A DNA stretch of 64,000 nucleotides. Origin: Paramecium pentaurelia. Taxonomy: Eukaryota; Ciliophora; Oligohymenophorea; Peniculida; Parameciidae. A model generated the notes under the pieces. That model was given only the letters and a program-made list of their open reading frames with translations, ran no database searches and was not told the origin of the DNA. Shown in pieces: positions 38,004-50,146 of the stretch; the stretch's first letter is position 1, and the number at the start of each line of letters is the position of its first letter. Both the position numbers and the translations under genes were made by a program. The DNA lies in assembly GCA_905183005.1 (NCBI GenBank), contig CAJJDO010000076.1, positions 337,999 through 401,998 on the forward strand, given 5' to 3'.

Positions 38004-38896
38004 TCATAAATCAGTAATATTTTTGTCATTAATTTATTTAATGTAGGATTAAATAGTATTTTAAATGCTTAGGTTTCTTTATTTTAGTTATCGAAAGAGA
38101 GATTATTAATTAAATTTTGGTTAATAAATACTTGGCAAAAGAGTTTTAGTAATTATTTCAGTTTATCTTATTTGATGACATCTTATAACAGAATTGTCTC
38201 TAGAAGTTGCTTAAATTTCTTCTAAAATTCTTTAAGTCTTTGCTGGAGATTCATTTGGTGATTATGTTTCAAAATGATGTATAGATTATTTAGATTATAT
38301 TACTTTCTCTTATGTATTTGATTCACTCCTTTGTACACTCTTAAAATTCAATCTTTTTGGAGGGTTAGATGTTGATTTTTTCTTATCGATTTCTTTTCCT
38401 ACACAAAAGATTCTTAAATTAGTTTATCTTTTGATTGTGAATTCTAAGGCCATTCTTGTTATGTCTATTAAATGTTATAACAAAATTAAAAATATGGATT
38501 GTTTACTCTGATTATATATTTCATTTTATAATTGATCTGCTTTAGAAGGTAAACCATAGTATAAATAAAGATCAATTAAATTTTTAGTTGTTGAAGCCAA
38601 CGTCGGTTCTAAATTAAGTAACTAATTATAATAAATGTCATTTAACTTCAAAATTAACTGCAATTATTTTAAGTATGAATTTAATGGCCTCTTGAAATTG
38701 TAATAGATCATTCTAATTAAGCTTTTTGGCTTAATATAATTGGTTCATGGAATCAGTTTCGATTATTTATCTAATCTTCTCCCTATACTCAGAAAATCAA
38801 ATTTTGGAGCATACTTATTTACTTAATTTAGACTTGGTTGTTCTATAGATTACGAATATCTTGTGCTCTTTCTCTTAGCAAATCCATAACATTCAT
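38004..38896 (-). CDS. Hypothetical helical protein
   Basis: Reading on the minus strand starts MNVMDLLRERAQDIRNLQNN, with introns in the first 300 bp that I could not place exactly. The clearest segments are EYREKIRQIIETDSMNQLYQ, NLIDLYLYYGLPSKADQLQN and IFLILLQHLIDITRMALEF, all helical. A Ser/Lys/Pro-rich tail follows and I could follow it open to a TGA at 38004-38006. No family recognised; the helical middle looks like a small alpha-solenoid or scaffold domain. It is divergent from the DPM3 gene (100 bp apart). Confidence 0.5.
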
Positions 38897-38996
38897 TATT
38901 AAAAATAATTAATTATAAAATAAACACATACACTATACTTAATCTAATATAAACAAAAGAACATTGAATTTTGGAATAATTTTAATAATTAAATAA

Positions 38997-39282
38997 ATGA
39001 GTAGAGGTACGAATCTCTTTACAGCATTTTCAATATCAACAATTATCTGGATAATTACACTATTCTTATCAAATGGATATGTTAAGTAATTAGAAATATA
39101 AAATTAGTGAAGTTGCCAAATCTATGCCAACATATGCTTTGATTTTATATTTCTCATATGCACTTTTTAAAGTAGGAGGAGATTTAGCAAGATTAAAGGA
39201 TTATCCTGAAGAAGCTTAATCATTATAAAAAGAAGTTGAGGAAGCCAAAAGATTTTATAAAGAGAAAGGATTAAAATTATGA
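38997..39282 (+). CDS. DPM3: DPM3-like subunit of dolichol-phosphate mannose synthase
   Basis: One 22-nt intron leaves exactly 88 codons (87 aa), about the size of animal DPM3 (92 aa). Two N-terminal membrane segments (LFTAFSISTIIWIITLFLS and MPTYALILYFSYALFKVGG) are followed by a C-terminal amphipathic helix DYPEEAQSLQKEVEEAKRFY ending KEKGLKL. This parallels DPM3, whose tail reads D-C-x-E-A-A-x-E-L-x-x-x-I-x-E-A followed by a short basic end and which tethers the catalytic DPM1 to the ER membrane. The identification rests on topology, tail and length. Confidence 0.8.
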
Positions 39283-39319
39283 AACATTAAATATGCATAT
39301 ATATATTTTTATAAATTTA

Positions 39320-39998
39320 ATGGATATCTATAACTTTCGTTTTGAGAATTACTAACCTAAGCAATCATTTTACATAATCAATAAAATGCTTAAATTTCTA
39401 ATAGCCATTCAATTTGTGTTGATATTTTTTAGAATTTTTGTAAGAAATTAAGAAGCCTTTTTTTTATCTGATTGTTTAAATGTATCTATGATGATGCTTA
39501 CTTATTGTCAAAAAGTATGAAACTAGACTAAAATATTAGAATTATTGTTTGGCTTTGTTTACAATGTTTTATATATTCTCATTGATATATTTGAATACAA
39601 TCTTCTTTTTGTAGTTTCTTGAATATAAACTACCCTTATTTATTGATGTTAATAAGAAATTCACATTACTATTGGTATATTTTCATATCAAAATTTAGAT
39701 TTTCTCTACTTTAATCTATGTATTTGAATCTATAATGTTGTATCAAGTATATAAAGAATATAAAGGAATAATTTATGATATCAATTAAGCCTATTTAGTT
39801 TAGTAAGAGTAACAAAATCTAGAAATTGAGATTATATCTTATTCATAAGAATAATCAGCCTCACAATTTGTAAACAACTAATAATTGTAAGCAGAATAAC
39901 ATATTGAAAATTAATCTATCTATGAACCAAATAGAGCAAATGAATTAATATAAGCAAGAATAAATAACTAAAGATAAGAAATTTAAGAATAATAATGA
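39320..39998 (+). CDS. Hypothetical multi-pass membrane protein
   Basis: One 25-nt intron leaves exactly 218 codons (217 aa). A short N-terminus (MDIYNFRFENYQPKQSFY) leads into four probable membrane helices: FLIAIQFVLIFFRIFV, LALFTMFYIFSLIYLN, TIFFLQFLEYKL / LLLVYFHIKIQIF and STLIYVFESIMLYQVY. A Gln/Glu/Asn-rich cytosolic tail follows. The small four-helix layout with a polar tail resembles TMEM/MARVEL-type proteins, but no signature identifies it. Starts only 37 bp after the DPM3 stop. Confidence 0.65.
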
Positions 39999-40581
39999 TG
40001 ATTTAACTTTTATTATTATATTTTTATCTATATTTATATCTTAAAATTATGTTGAAAGATAATTGATATCATATATGTATCAATTTAATTTTTATAAATT
40101 ACATGATTTAGATTGTATAAATTAGTTAATCAAATAAAGTAATACAAAAACAAAGTCGTAAGATTATAATAAAAATATTATAGATCAAAATATTGCATAT
40201 CCATCTAATCCAATAATATTAATAATTATTTCTTACAATAGAGAATGTTTTCTTGATTAAATAATTATTACAAAACTATAGTAATAATATATTAAAAGGA
40301 AACTGAATTTAAAAAGCAATTTGGATAGTATTTCATTTCTAAAACTTTTGGATCTATTTCTATGATAAGTAAATTTTAGATTATTATTATTAGGTTTGCT
40401 AAGAGATTGAAAGAAATGAATTGTTAACATTTAGTATTAACTTGAAAATTGTACAGATTTGAGTGAATTAGTATTTTCAATTTTAATTAAGAATTAAGTT
40501 TAAGGTGTTTATAATCTCTCACATAATAATGGGATAATAAAGAGATATGAGATAAAATTTATTTGCACTATTTATATTAAA
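39999..40581. other. AT-rich intergenic stretch
   Basis: About 580 bp of A/T-rich spacer. Short ciliate-code frames exist but none looks protein-like and no RNA gene is apparent. Confidence 0.4.
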
Positions 40582-43169
40582 ATGATCCGCCCACGTTATG
40601 AAAGTTCAAAGGACCATCCTTTGTAGACAGATGTGGCTTGTTTCTTAATGGTCATTGAGATTTAGAGATTATTAGATGAAAATACGTAATTGAAAGTGGA
40701 AATGCAGGAGATCTTAGCAAGACAACTTGACAGAGCTAATTATGAACAATAGATTAAAGATCTAATGGAACGTCTTCGTTAACTACAAGGGTATGTTAGA
40801 TTTATAATTAATATATAGTTTGGTAACAGATTTGACAAAAGAAAATAAGTAGCTTAAATAACGATAAGCTGATTAAGATGCAGAACTAGCAGATTTAAAG
40901 CAATTTGTTGAAGAAAATAATCTAGAGGAGAAATAGGAATAATAAGAAGCGGTTGCCAAAGAATTAGATGATCTCAAAGATTAATTAGAAAGAGATTAAA
41001 AAGATAGGGTATAATATAATCTAATTGTATTTTATAGGAAGATTAAAAAGCTTTTTATGAAGGATTACTTGCTGATAAAGATGATTTGATTGCTGAACTT
41101 AGAAGACAATTAAAAGATGCTGATGAAAAATTCAATAATTATCGTAGAGAGAAAGAGTAGATTATTAAGGAAAAAGATTATGATATCAAGAACAAGGATA
41201 GAGAGATCAAGGACTTATTAAGGAGATTAGCTGAATTTGAGGGAAAGTTATAAGGTAAAAGACCAGATGAAATTCAGCGAGATTTGGAACGTTTAAAGAA
41301 GGAATTAGCTGATAAAGACAAGGAAATTGATAAATTAAAAAAGAAGATAGGAGATTTAGAAGCTTAATTAGCATTATTAAAATAATAATTATAGGATGCT
41401 AAAGATAAGCTTAAAGATACTTTATCATAATTAGCAGATGCAAAGAATTAAGCAACATAAGCAGCCAAAGATAATGATGCTAAAAATTAAAGGAGAATTA
41501 GAGAATTAGAATAATTAGTTGAGTAATTGAAGGCTGAAATTGATAGATTAAATGCATTAATAGATAAATTAAATTAAGATGTTGCATCTGGTATTGAAAG
41601 AGAGAAATAATTGAATGATAATTTACAAAGTAATTTCAATATACTAAATTAGAATAATTAAGTGATAATGGATCAGTTTCTGCAGCCAAATAAAATAGAT
41701 AAGCTAAATAAGCAGAATAAGCATAATAATAATTAACCTAGACTTCTTAAAAATTAAAGGATGCTGAAAAGGATAATAATGAACTTAAAAAGAAATCAAA
41801 TGAATTAGATAGATAATTAGAGGAAGCCAAAAAGTTAATTAAATAATTATAAGATGAACTTGCTGCCTTAAAAGAAAAATTATTATTGGCTTAAACTGAA
41901 AATGATGATCTCAAAAATTAGTTAAATGATTTATAGGATTAATTGAATGAAGCTTTATTAGATAAGGATTATTTATAAAAATCTCTTAAAGAGTAAGAGG
42001 ATGAACTTAATAGAGTTAATGATTAATTATAAGATTTGAATGATGAAAAAGAATAAGCATAAGCTGCTGCTTTGGAAGCTACATAATAACTTCAAAATTT
42101 AGCAGATGAAAAAGCTTAGGAAGAAGCTGATAAAGAAAAAGATTAAGATAGATTAAATGATTTAGAAGATAAGATTACAGATTTAGAAGATTAAATTGAA
42201 GACTTGGAAAAAACAAGGAATCGTTTACTTAATTAAATTCAAGATTTAATTGATAAATTACATGATGAAAGAGAATTATGTGAATATTATCATAAACTCT
42301 GTTCTGATTAAGAACATTAAAATAAATTATTATAAGATTAAGAAAATAAATTAAAAGAATAAGTTTAAAAATTAAATAATGATATTGAATAAATGGAAGA
42401 AGATCATGATGAAGCATAAAAAAGATTAATAGAATTAGCTTAAGAATAAGAAGCACTTAAGGAATTAGCTGCATCTAATTAAGATAATGTTATTGATAGA
42501 GAAGCTTATGATAATTTATTGAATTAATTGGATGAAAAAAATAAAGAAATAGAGGATTTAAATGAATTATTAAGAAGATATGAATAATAATTCAAAATGT
42601 TAAGAGCTGAATTAGCTAGAGTTAATTTAGCTTAATTAAAAGAAAAAAAGAATAAATAAGATACTGAAGCACTTTTAACTAAAATCATGATTATGTAAGC
42701 TGAAAATGAACGTTTACAATAAGCTGCAAAATAATTATAATCTCAAGCTGCATCTCCTGAAATATTGAAAAGAACTGGAAGTTAGGGTAATGATCCTGCT
42801 TAAGGTAAATTAGAATAATTATAAAATGAAAATCTTAAACTTGAAGATCAAGTTAGTGAGTATGAAAATAAGATTGCTTTGTTGACTATGGAATTAAAGA
42901 GGTTGAAAGATTCAAAGTATATATGATATTTATAATTTATTAGGCCTGAAATTCTTCCAATAAAATCTAATGGTAATGATGAATAATAACTTTAATTATA
43001 AGTTCAATAATTATAATAATAAGTTTAATAATTATAGAATGGAGGATTATTGTAATCAAATGGATAACCTTTATCAAAAGATGATAGAAGACTATCTGAT
43101 TTGTTATGCTTAGTGACAATCATGGCTGCTGAAATAGAGAATCTAAGAACTCTCGTTGCCTTGCATTGA
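40582..43169 (+). CDS. Giant coiled-coil protein
   Basis: Begins MIRPRYESSKDHPLQTDVAC and ends AAEIENLRTLVALH at TGA 43167-43169, about 840 aa after several short introns (near 40790, 41010 and 42920). Between residues about 60 and 780 the protein is almost pure heptad coiled coil rich in Glu, Lys, Gln, Asp and Leu (for example KDLLRRLAEFEGKLQGKRPD, EDLEKTRNRLLNQIQDLID). Both ends carry a similar hydrophobic motif: CFLMVIEIQRLLDEN near the start and CLVTIMAAEIENLR at the end. Composition fits basal-body rootlet or cortical filament proteins of ciliates. Exact exon borders remain unresolved. Confidence 0.8.
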
Positions 43170-43214
43170 GATGAATAAATATAAGATACATTATTAATAT
43201 TTTTTGAGTATACA

Positions 43215-44402
43215 TCACTCCTCGTAAAAGAATTAGGGAACTACACCCTAATTAATAGTTGTTGAATTATCACTATATTCTTGATTAAATTTAGGTTCTT
43301 CAAATTAGAATTCATCAGTCTCAAATTTTCCATTAGCTCCATAATAACTTAAGCAACTTTGATTAGGTGTCAAAGCTATATCTTAATTAATAGAAAATAC
43401 CAATAGTATATGGTTTATCATATTCAATTTTAATTGCCTTTGTGAAATACAATTTGCCAATATGATTTACAAATTCCATGTCATTCTTAATAACAAACTT
43501 ATCTTAGTAAATTATTTTTTTACTAATTAAAATAATTATAATACCTATTAAGATTTGATCCTTCAAATATTTGTACTTAAAATGATAACTCTGATTCTGG
43601 CCAAGTTGTAATTTCATATAATCCTACACCAGAAAGCCAAATATCATGTTTCTTTTTAGATCTTAAACAAATGGCATCAGTTTCTTTCAAATTCCATTAT
43701 TCATAAGTCAATTGATATCTATTTTGACTACTTAATATCTTAATTTATTTTTTTATTGGATTTTAACAAGTTTCAAATAATTTTTTCAAATCATTCAAAC
43801 ACTAATAAGAAGATACTCAAATTTATTACTTTCTCTAACCAATATTTACTCTCTCTTTCAATCACTTCTGCTGTCTTTATGAGTTTTTGAGCTTATTAAT
43901 TAACTTCAGTATCTCTCAATATCCATATTTATCCATCACATGTTTTTAAAAGAGGTTCTATCTTTTCAATTGCTGATTCTATCTAAACTTTTGTTAATTT
44001 TTCCATATTCAACATTGATATTGATTTTTCAAATGCATCACCAACAAATAAATCTGCCTCCAAATCAAGTAATTTAATTTATTTCTCTATTTCTCTTTCT
44101 AGTTTGTTGAGGATTTCCTTTATTTCAATTAAGTTTTATCTAAAGGTTTGTTTAATTTTATGATGTTTTCCAAATATTTCATTTCCCTTATTGTGTAATT
44201 CTTATTAATTTTTAGGATTATTAGCTTTATTAAGACTTTAAATGATTGTTTTAAGTGGGAATACATTCTTAACATGATCTTGATGAGATTTTAATAAACA
44301 AAATGAACAAATCAATCCTTTTTATTAACAATCAACTTCTAAACAAAATAAATTGAGAGGATTATCTAAATGTTCCTTATCTTCACAAAATAAAGTTTAC
44401 AT
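43215..44402 (-). CDS. B-box / PHR-domain (TRIM-like) protein
   Basis: Minus-strand gene starting MQTLFCEDKEHLDNPLNLFC. Residues about 6-45 form a B-box type zinc finger: CEDKEH, FCLEVDC, CSFC and HQDH supply the Cys/His ligands. A coiled-coil follows (IEIKEILNKLEREIEKQIKL), as in TRIM proteins. After a 28-nt intron the C-terminal half has PHR features: DAICLRSKKKHDIWLSGVGL, SFQVQIFEG and HIGKLYFTKAIKIEYDKPY, as in PHR domains of MYCBP2/BTBD-type ubiquitin adaptors. The N-terminal RING of typical TRIM E3s is absent. Ends FYEE. Confidence 0.75.
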
Positions 44403-44817
44403 TTTAATTTAATGTTAAAATTATTCAATAAAGAAATATAAGTAAGCTACATATATTTAAATATATAATATGAATATGAAATCAATTTAGAAAAATGAAT
44501 ATCAATTAAATATATAAGAATAAGTTAAATAAATACATTAAAATTTATATTTAGCTGAATAATTGATATTTATTATTACAATAGTAATTAATTATAATAA
44601 CTTGAATAATATCTGATTACATAGAATTTAAGATTTTATTAAATACTTATAAATAAATAAAGATTAAAAAATTAGTAAATTAAATTACTAAACTATATAG
44701 ATAGATAATTGGATCAATAAACTCAAGAAATATTAGATATTTTCAATGAAATTTTGGTATTGAAATGATATATATGTATAATATAATAATTAAAACTATT
44801 GTAGATAAATATTATTT
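44403..44817. other. AT-rich divergent intergenic stretch
   Basis: About 415 bp between the B-box/PHR gene (-) and the SmD1 gene (+). A/T-rich; nothing further recognised. Confidence 0.45.
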
Positions 44818-45197
44818 ATGAAATTAGTCAGATTTCTTATGAAACTCAAAAATGAGTAGGTTATTGTGGAATTAAAGAATGGCACAGTAGTTTTAGGTAC
44901 AATAACTGGAGTAGATGTAAGAATGAATACTCATTTGAGCAAAGTGAAATTAACATTAAAAGGAAAGAATCCTGTTGGATTAGATTAATTAACAATTAGA
45001 GGTTTAGAAAAAGATAATTAATATGAATAGGAAATAACATAAGATATTTCCATCTATCCGAGAATTTATAAATTGACAATCTATTGGTGGATGAATCAAT
45101 ATCTAAATCTAAAAAAGTGAAAGCAGGAATGGAAAAGAATGATCCAAATTTTAAAAGAAAGAAGAAGAATAAGGTCACTCGTTTACCAAGAAGATGA
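44818..45197 (+). CDS. SNRPD1: Spliceosomal protein SmD1
   Basis: Core snRNP protein. One 29-nt intron (45002-45030) leaves exactly 117 codons (116 aa). Residues 1 to 80 match SmD1 nearly throughout: MKLVRFLMKLKNEQVIVELK, GTVVLGTITGVDVRMNTHLS (Sm1 motif) and RGNNIRYFHLSENL (Sm2; human RGNNIRYFILPDSL). The usual C-terminal Arg-Gly repeats are replaced by a Lys/Arg tail (KRKKKNKVTRLPRR). The gene for a splicing factor is itself split by a typical tiny intron located between Sm1 and Sm2. Confidence 0.96.
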
Positions 45198-45323
45198 GTA
45201 AAGAGTATATACATCAAATAAATATAAAGTTAAAGTATATTATATAAATATAATGTACAAATTAATAATTGTTTTAGTCCCTATCTCTTGATTATATTAA
45301 AAAAGATTAATAATTATTTAAAG

Positions 45324-48300
45324 ATGCAAGAAGTATTATCTGAAGAATAAAATTTATCATTGTCTTAAGATATCTCACTTTAAGGCCAAAAGTAAAGGAT
45401 ATCAAAATAAACTCTAGTGAAAATAGTGAGTGCAGCTTAAGAAAGATAATTTGCAGAAGAAATTGATGAATTAGAAAATATTGAGGGTATGGAAGGTATA
45501 GAAAGTGGATTACAAACAAATTTTGAAAAAGGTCTAAAAGGAGATGATTTTAAAGAGAGAAATTTATTTTATGGAACTAATCAAAGTATTATAAATTCTT
45601 CAAAAAAAACTTACGTTTAAATGGTCTAATCAAATTTAGAAGTTTAATTTGAGAATAATTATAGGATTACTTGATACAAATATTATTGGTGGCTTCTATA
45701 TTATAGATTATAATAGGAGTTATAACTGCAGATGAAAATTGTCGTTCTTTAGCTTGGATAGAGGGATTCTCTTTATTTATTGCCGTATTTTTATGTTGCA
45801 ATGTTACAGCAATATATGTATAAATAAGTACAATAATTAGGATTACTAGAAGGAAAAGTAATTCTAAAATTTAGATGAAAGAAAAGATACTCTATAGACA
45901 GTTATAGTTTTGAGAGATGGAGAAAAGATTTAATTAAATTAAAATCAGATAATGATTGGAGATATAATTTATTTATTTGAAGGAATGTAAATTCCAGTAG
46001 ATGGTTTTGTTATTGAAGCAGAATAATTGAAAGTTGATGTATATAATATTTATATAAATATATAAAGGAAAGTTCAATAACTGGTGAAACTGAGTCAATT
46101 AAAAAAGATACGTATAAGAATTGTAAATACAAAAGAGATTAATTGAGTGATGAAAAGAATTGTTTAACCAAATTTGATATTCCATCTCCAGTTTTGTTGA
46201 GTGGTACAAGAATATTATCAGGGGAATGTAAAATGGTAGCAGCTGTAGTGGGAGAATCAAGTTGTATTGCTAAAATCTCATCATTATTTTAAACAGAAGA
46301 TGTATAGTAGTCTCCTTTATAACTTAAATTAGAAATTATTGCTTAAAGTATTGGTAAGTTAGGACTGATTTTCTCAGTAATAATATTTTTTATTTTGCTA
46401 TCTCGATTTATATTTTAGAGAATTATAGAAGATTCATTTGAAAAGGAACATATAAAAGAAATACTTAATTTAAGCATTGTTCCAATTACTATAATAATTA
46501 TTTCCATTCCTGATGGTTTTCCAGTTGCTTTAACACTTTGTATTGCATTTTCTGTAAAAAGAATGTTAAAGGACAATATTTTAGTTAGAAAGTTATCTAC
46601 TTGTGAAATTTTGGGAGATATTAATATTGTTTGTTCAGATAAAACAGGAACATTAACATAAAATAAATTACGTATGGTTAATATATGGAATGATAATAAA
46701 ATGGATATTGATGTTTATAGTGAGAAATTAAATTTAAATAAGTATTTACCTCATCAAATGCATGAATTATTCATTTAATCATCTATTGTCAATGGAACAG
46801 CTGAAATTAGACCTTAAGAAAGAGGTAGTTAAACAGATGTGGCTATGATTTTATTTATTGAATAATGTGGTTTCAATTATTAAAATGAAAGAGATTTACA
46901 TGAATCAACTTAAAATATGCCATTTTCAAGTAGAAGAAAAAGAATGTCAAGGGTTATAGGAGACAAAAGATTAGTTATTAAAGGAAGTTCTGAAATTATT
47001 TTAAATTGTTGTAATAAAATACATTCTAAATCTAAGGGAATCATTCCTATTGATTCTACTATTAGAAAATAAATAGAAGATTTCTCAGAATAAATGAATT
47101 TTTAAGCTATAAGAACAATAGGATTAGCATATAAAGAACTTAATGGTAATGAAGATCTTGTAAGTAAAAATGAACATGAAGTTTATGATATTGAGACTGA
47201 AAATCTTATATTAATTGCTATTGTTGGATTTAAAGATGTTTTAAGAGCTGAAACACCATAAGCTATTACAGATTTATAAATTGCTGGAATCAATGTAAAA
47301 ATGACTACTGGAGATAATAAAATTACTGCTAAAGCTATTGCCAAAGATTGTGGTATATTAATTGATGAAAATCAATCACTCGTTTTAGAAGGATATGATT
47401 TTAATTAAAGAATTGGAGGAATAGTTTGTAAATGGTGTCGAACATCTGTTTGTGATTGTCCAAGAGATTAATCAAATGCTAAATTACTAACCAAATAAAT
47501 TAGAGTAGATACAATCGAAAATGGGGAAGAATTCGATAAAGTTTATCCTAAATTAGATGTTTTGGCTAGAAGTAGACCTGAGGATAAGTATGCACTTGTT
47601 ATAGGTCTTTAAGAAAGAGGATATGTTGTAGCTGTTACAGGAGATGGTACCAACGATGGTATAATAGTTATTTTACTTTTATTATAGCTCCATCTTTACA
47701 TAAGGCTGATGTAGGTATTGCTTTAGGCATTTCTGCTACTGAAATAGCAAGGGAAAGTGCCTCAATTATTTTGTTAGATGACAATTTTAGTTCAATTGTC
47801 AAAATTGTATTATGGGGTAGGAATATTTATGATTCAATTAAGAAATTCATTTAATTCCAATTAACAGCTATTATTGTTGTAGTAATTATAACTCTATCAT
47901 CTTCTATTTTAATTAAATAAGAAGTTTTTAAACCAATATAAATGCTTTGGATTAATATAATAATAGATTCATTTGCATCTTTATCTTTGGCTACAGAAAC
48001 TCCATATTAAGGTTTATTAAAGAGATAATATTATAATCGAAATGAAAGCCTAATATGTCCCAAAATGTTCAAACATATTATAGGATAAGCTATCTATCAA
48101 ATTATAATCATTTTAATACTTATATTCTATGCTCATACCTTTATTCCTGAATTTAAAGGATAAGAAGATGAATCATAAGATTATTTTGATAAATTACAAT
48201 ACAAATATTCTAATACTTATTTTGATGTGAATAACAAACTTCACATCTGTCCTAATCATTAAGATTATTGTAATCTCATTTCTTACAATACAGAATATAA

Positions 48301-48791
48301 TATAAATGGATCAGAAAACTATCTCTCCTTTTATAAAAAAACATATATTCCTTCTAGATAATTTACTGTTATCTTCAACACTTTTGTAATGATGCAATTA
48401 TTCAATTTTATAAATGCTAGAAGAATTTAGGATGAACTGAATATTTTATAAGGAATATTTAGCAATATTTTATTTCCAATTATCTTTTTGGGTATCCTTA
48501 GTTTGTAAATAATTATGATTACATTTGGAGGAATAGTATTTCACTGTTATTCATTTAATGGACTTTGTATTGAATAATGGTATTTTTAATTTATAAATAT
48601 TTAGGTTAATTTGCATTGCTTTTGGATTTGGAGGATTAATAATTAGATTAATACTGAGTTAAATACCAGATACAATATTGGGATTTCTTGTTATATATAT
48701 TTCTAAGAAAAATCCTAATTATTAATTATAGATTCCTGGTCATGAATCTGAAACTGAAAATCTTAGAAATCCAAATTAAGAGAATTCATGA
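45324..48791 (+). CDS. P-type Ca2+-ATPase (PMCA-type)
   Basis: Plasma-membrane-type calcium pump of about 1,100 aa with several short introns (for example near 45640 and 47660). Landmarks: actuator DESSITGETESIKKD (TGE loop), M4 IPDGFPVALTLCIAF where the family consensus is PEGLP, the phosphorylation site CSDKTGTLTQNK, nucleotide-domain RLVIKGSSEIIL (KGxxE), hinge GDGTNDG, ADVGIALG, and M5-M10 hydrophobic segments (WINIIIDSFASLSLATE). A cysteine cluster (CKWCRTSVCDC) sits between the nucleotide and P domains. Function from family: ATP-driven Ca2+ export or storage. Variation at M4 affects one of the ion-coordinating positions, so ion specificity is inferred. Confidence 0.92.
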
Positions 48792-48839
48792 TATAAAATA
48801 ATTTTAATTGAATAATAAAATTCTAATTATTTAAAAAAT

Positions 48840-50071
48840 ATGATGCAAGAAGTAAATGAAAGAAAGATATCAACAATAACAAAAAATGATAATGTTTTAG
48901 ATTTAGTTAAGATCAAAGTTAGATTAGATGAACACTTTTATATATTCTCTCGTTTTATGATAAGCAGAATGTTAACATTATCTAGAATAAAAAAATTAGA
49001 TGCTATCTAAATTGCCAAAGACATTAAAAAATAATTAATAGATAGGAATTCTCTTGAAATTAATTCAAATGAATTAGAAGCTATTATATTTTAGACAATG
49101 AATAAATTTGGATATTAGAATAACATCCAAAAATATCTAATGGTTTCAAAGTACTAAATCAAAAAATCGTAGTTTTTATCGACACAGAACACCTATGATC
49201 ATTATTATTTTTGGTGCCCCAAGTATTGGAAAATCTCTATTAGCTAATAACTTAGCAGAAAGACTTAATATTTCTAATGTATTGCAAACTGATATTGTTG
49301 AAATGGTTATGAGAAGTATAAATCCAGAATAATTCATATATAATGATAATGAGAATTTCATTACTAAGTTTAAGAAAGTAAAAGAATTATAATTAATTAA
49401 GAGAATTGCAGATTGATTAGAAGAGGTGTATCAACTGATATATCTAAATGTTTATCTGAAGGCAAAGCAGTAATTATAGAAGGAAGTGCAGCAATGCCAG
49501 AATATTATTTATAAGCTATTGATTAATAAGATTTTGAAGATGATTAATAATAATTATAATTAATTACAAGTTTCACCTAAAATGATATTAAACTCAAAAA
49601 ACTTTAAAGAAAAGATTTATTGCTTTTTAATTAATAAAAAAAATTAAATACACAATTTAAAATCATCTTTCCATAACCTGATTAAGATTTAGAAAATGAA
49701 TAATAATATTAAAAACAATTAAAATTATGCAAAGATTTGGATAAAATTGTAAATAAATAGAATATATATATTTTATTAGGATTAATCACATTCAATGATT
49801 CTAGGTTTCTTACCAATATTATCTAGAAATGATCATTTATATAATATAGAAAATAATATGAGTAAAAAAATACCAAAAGATTTAATCGAAGAAAAATTAA
49901 ATTAATTTCAATCTATTTAGAATGAATTATTAAAATAAAGAAGCAAATGTATACTTTTACCTATCAATTTACATAATTTAGAAGAAACTTTAGTAATATA
50001 TATATATATATTATTTAAAGGATACTATGCATGATATCATATTATAAAAAATATTAGATCAATCCAATTGA
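48840..50071 (+). CDS. 2-phosphoglycerate-kinase-like P-loop protein
   Basis: Starts MMQEVNERKISTITKNDNVL 48 bp after the Ca2+-ATPase stop; introns include 22 nt near 49150, 26 nt near 49380 and 28 nt near 50000. The central block RHRTPMIIIIFGAPSIGKSL followed by NLAERLNISNVLQTDIVEMV is strongly like the plant LPA1/archaeal 2-phosphoglycerate-kinase module (P-loop G-x4-GKS, then NVLQTD). IIEGSAAMPEYYLQAI corresponds to the Walker B-like strand region. The N-terminal third resembles the helical ATP-cone-like extension of these proteins. Biochemical activity in eukaryotes is not settled. A possible intron near 49770 leaves the middle of the C-terminal half uncertain. Confidence 0.7.
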
Positions 50072-50146
50072 TTTTTTTAAAGAATGAATGTGTTATATAT
50101 ATATATATATTTATCAAATAAAAAAATAGTTATTACAAAAATACTT

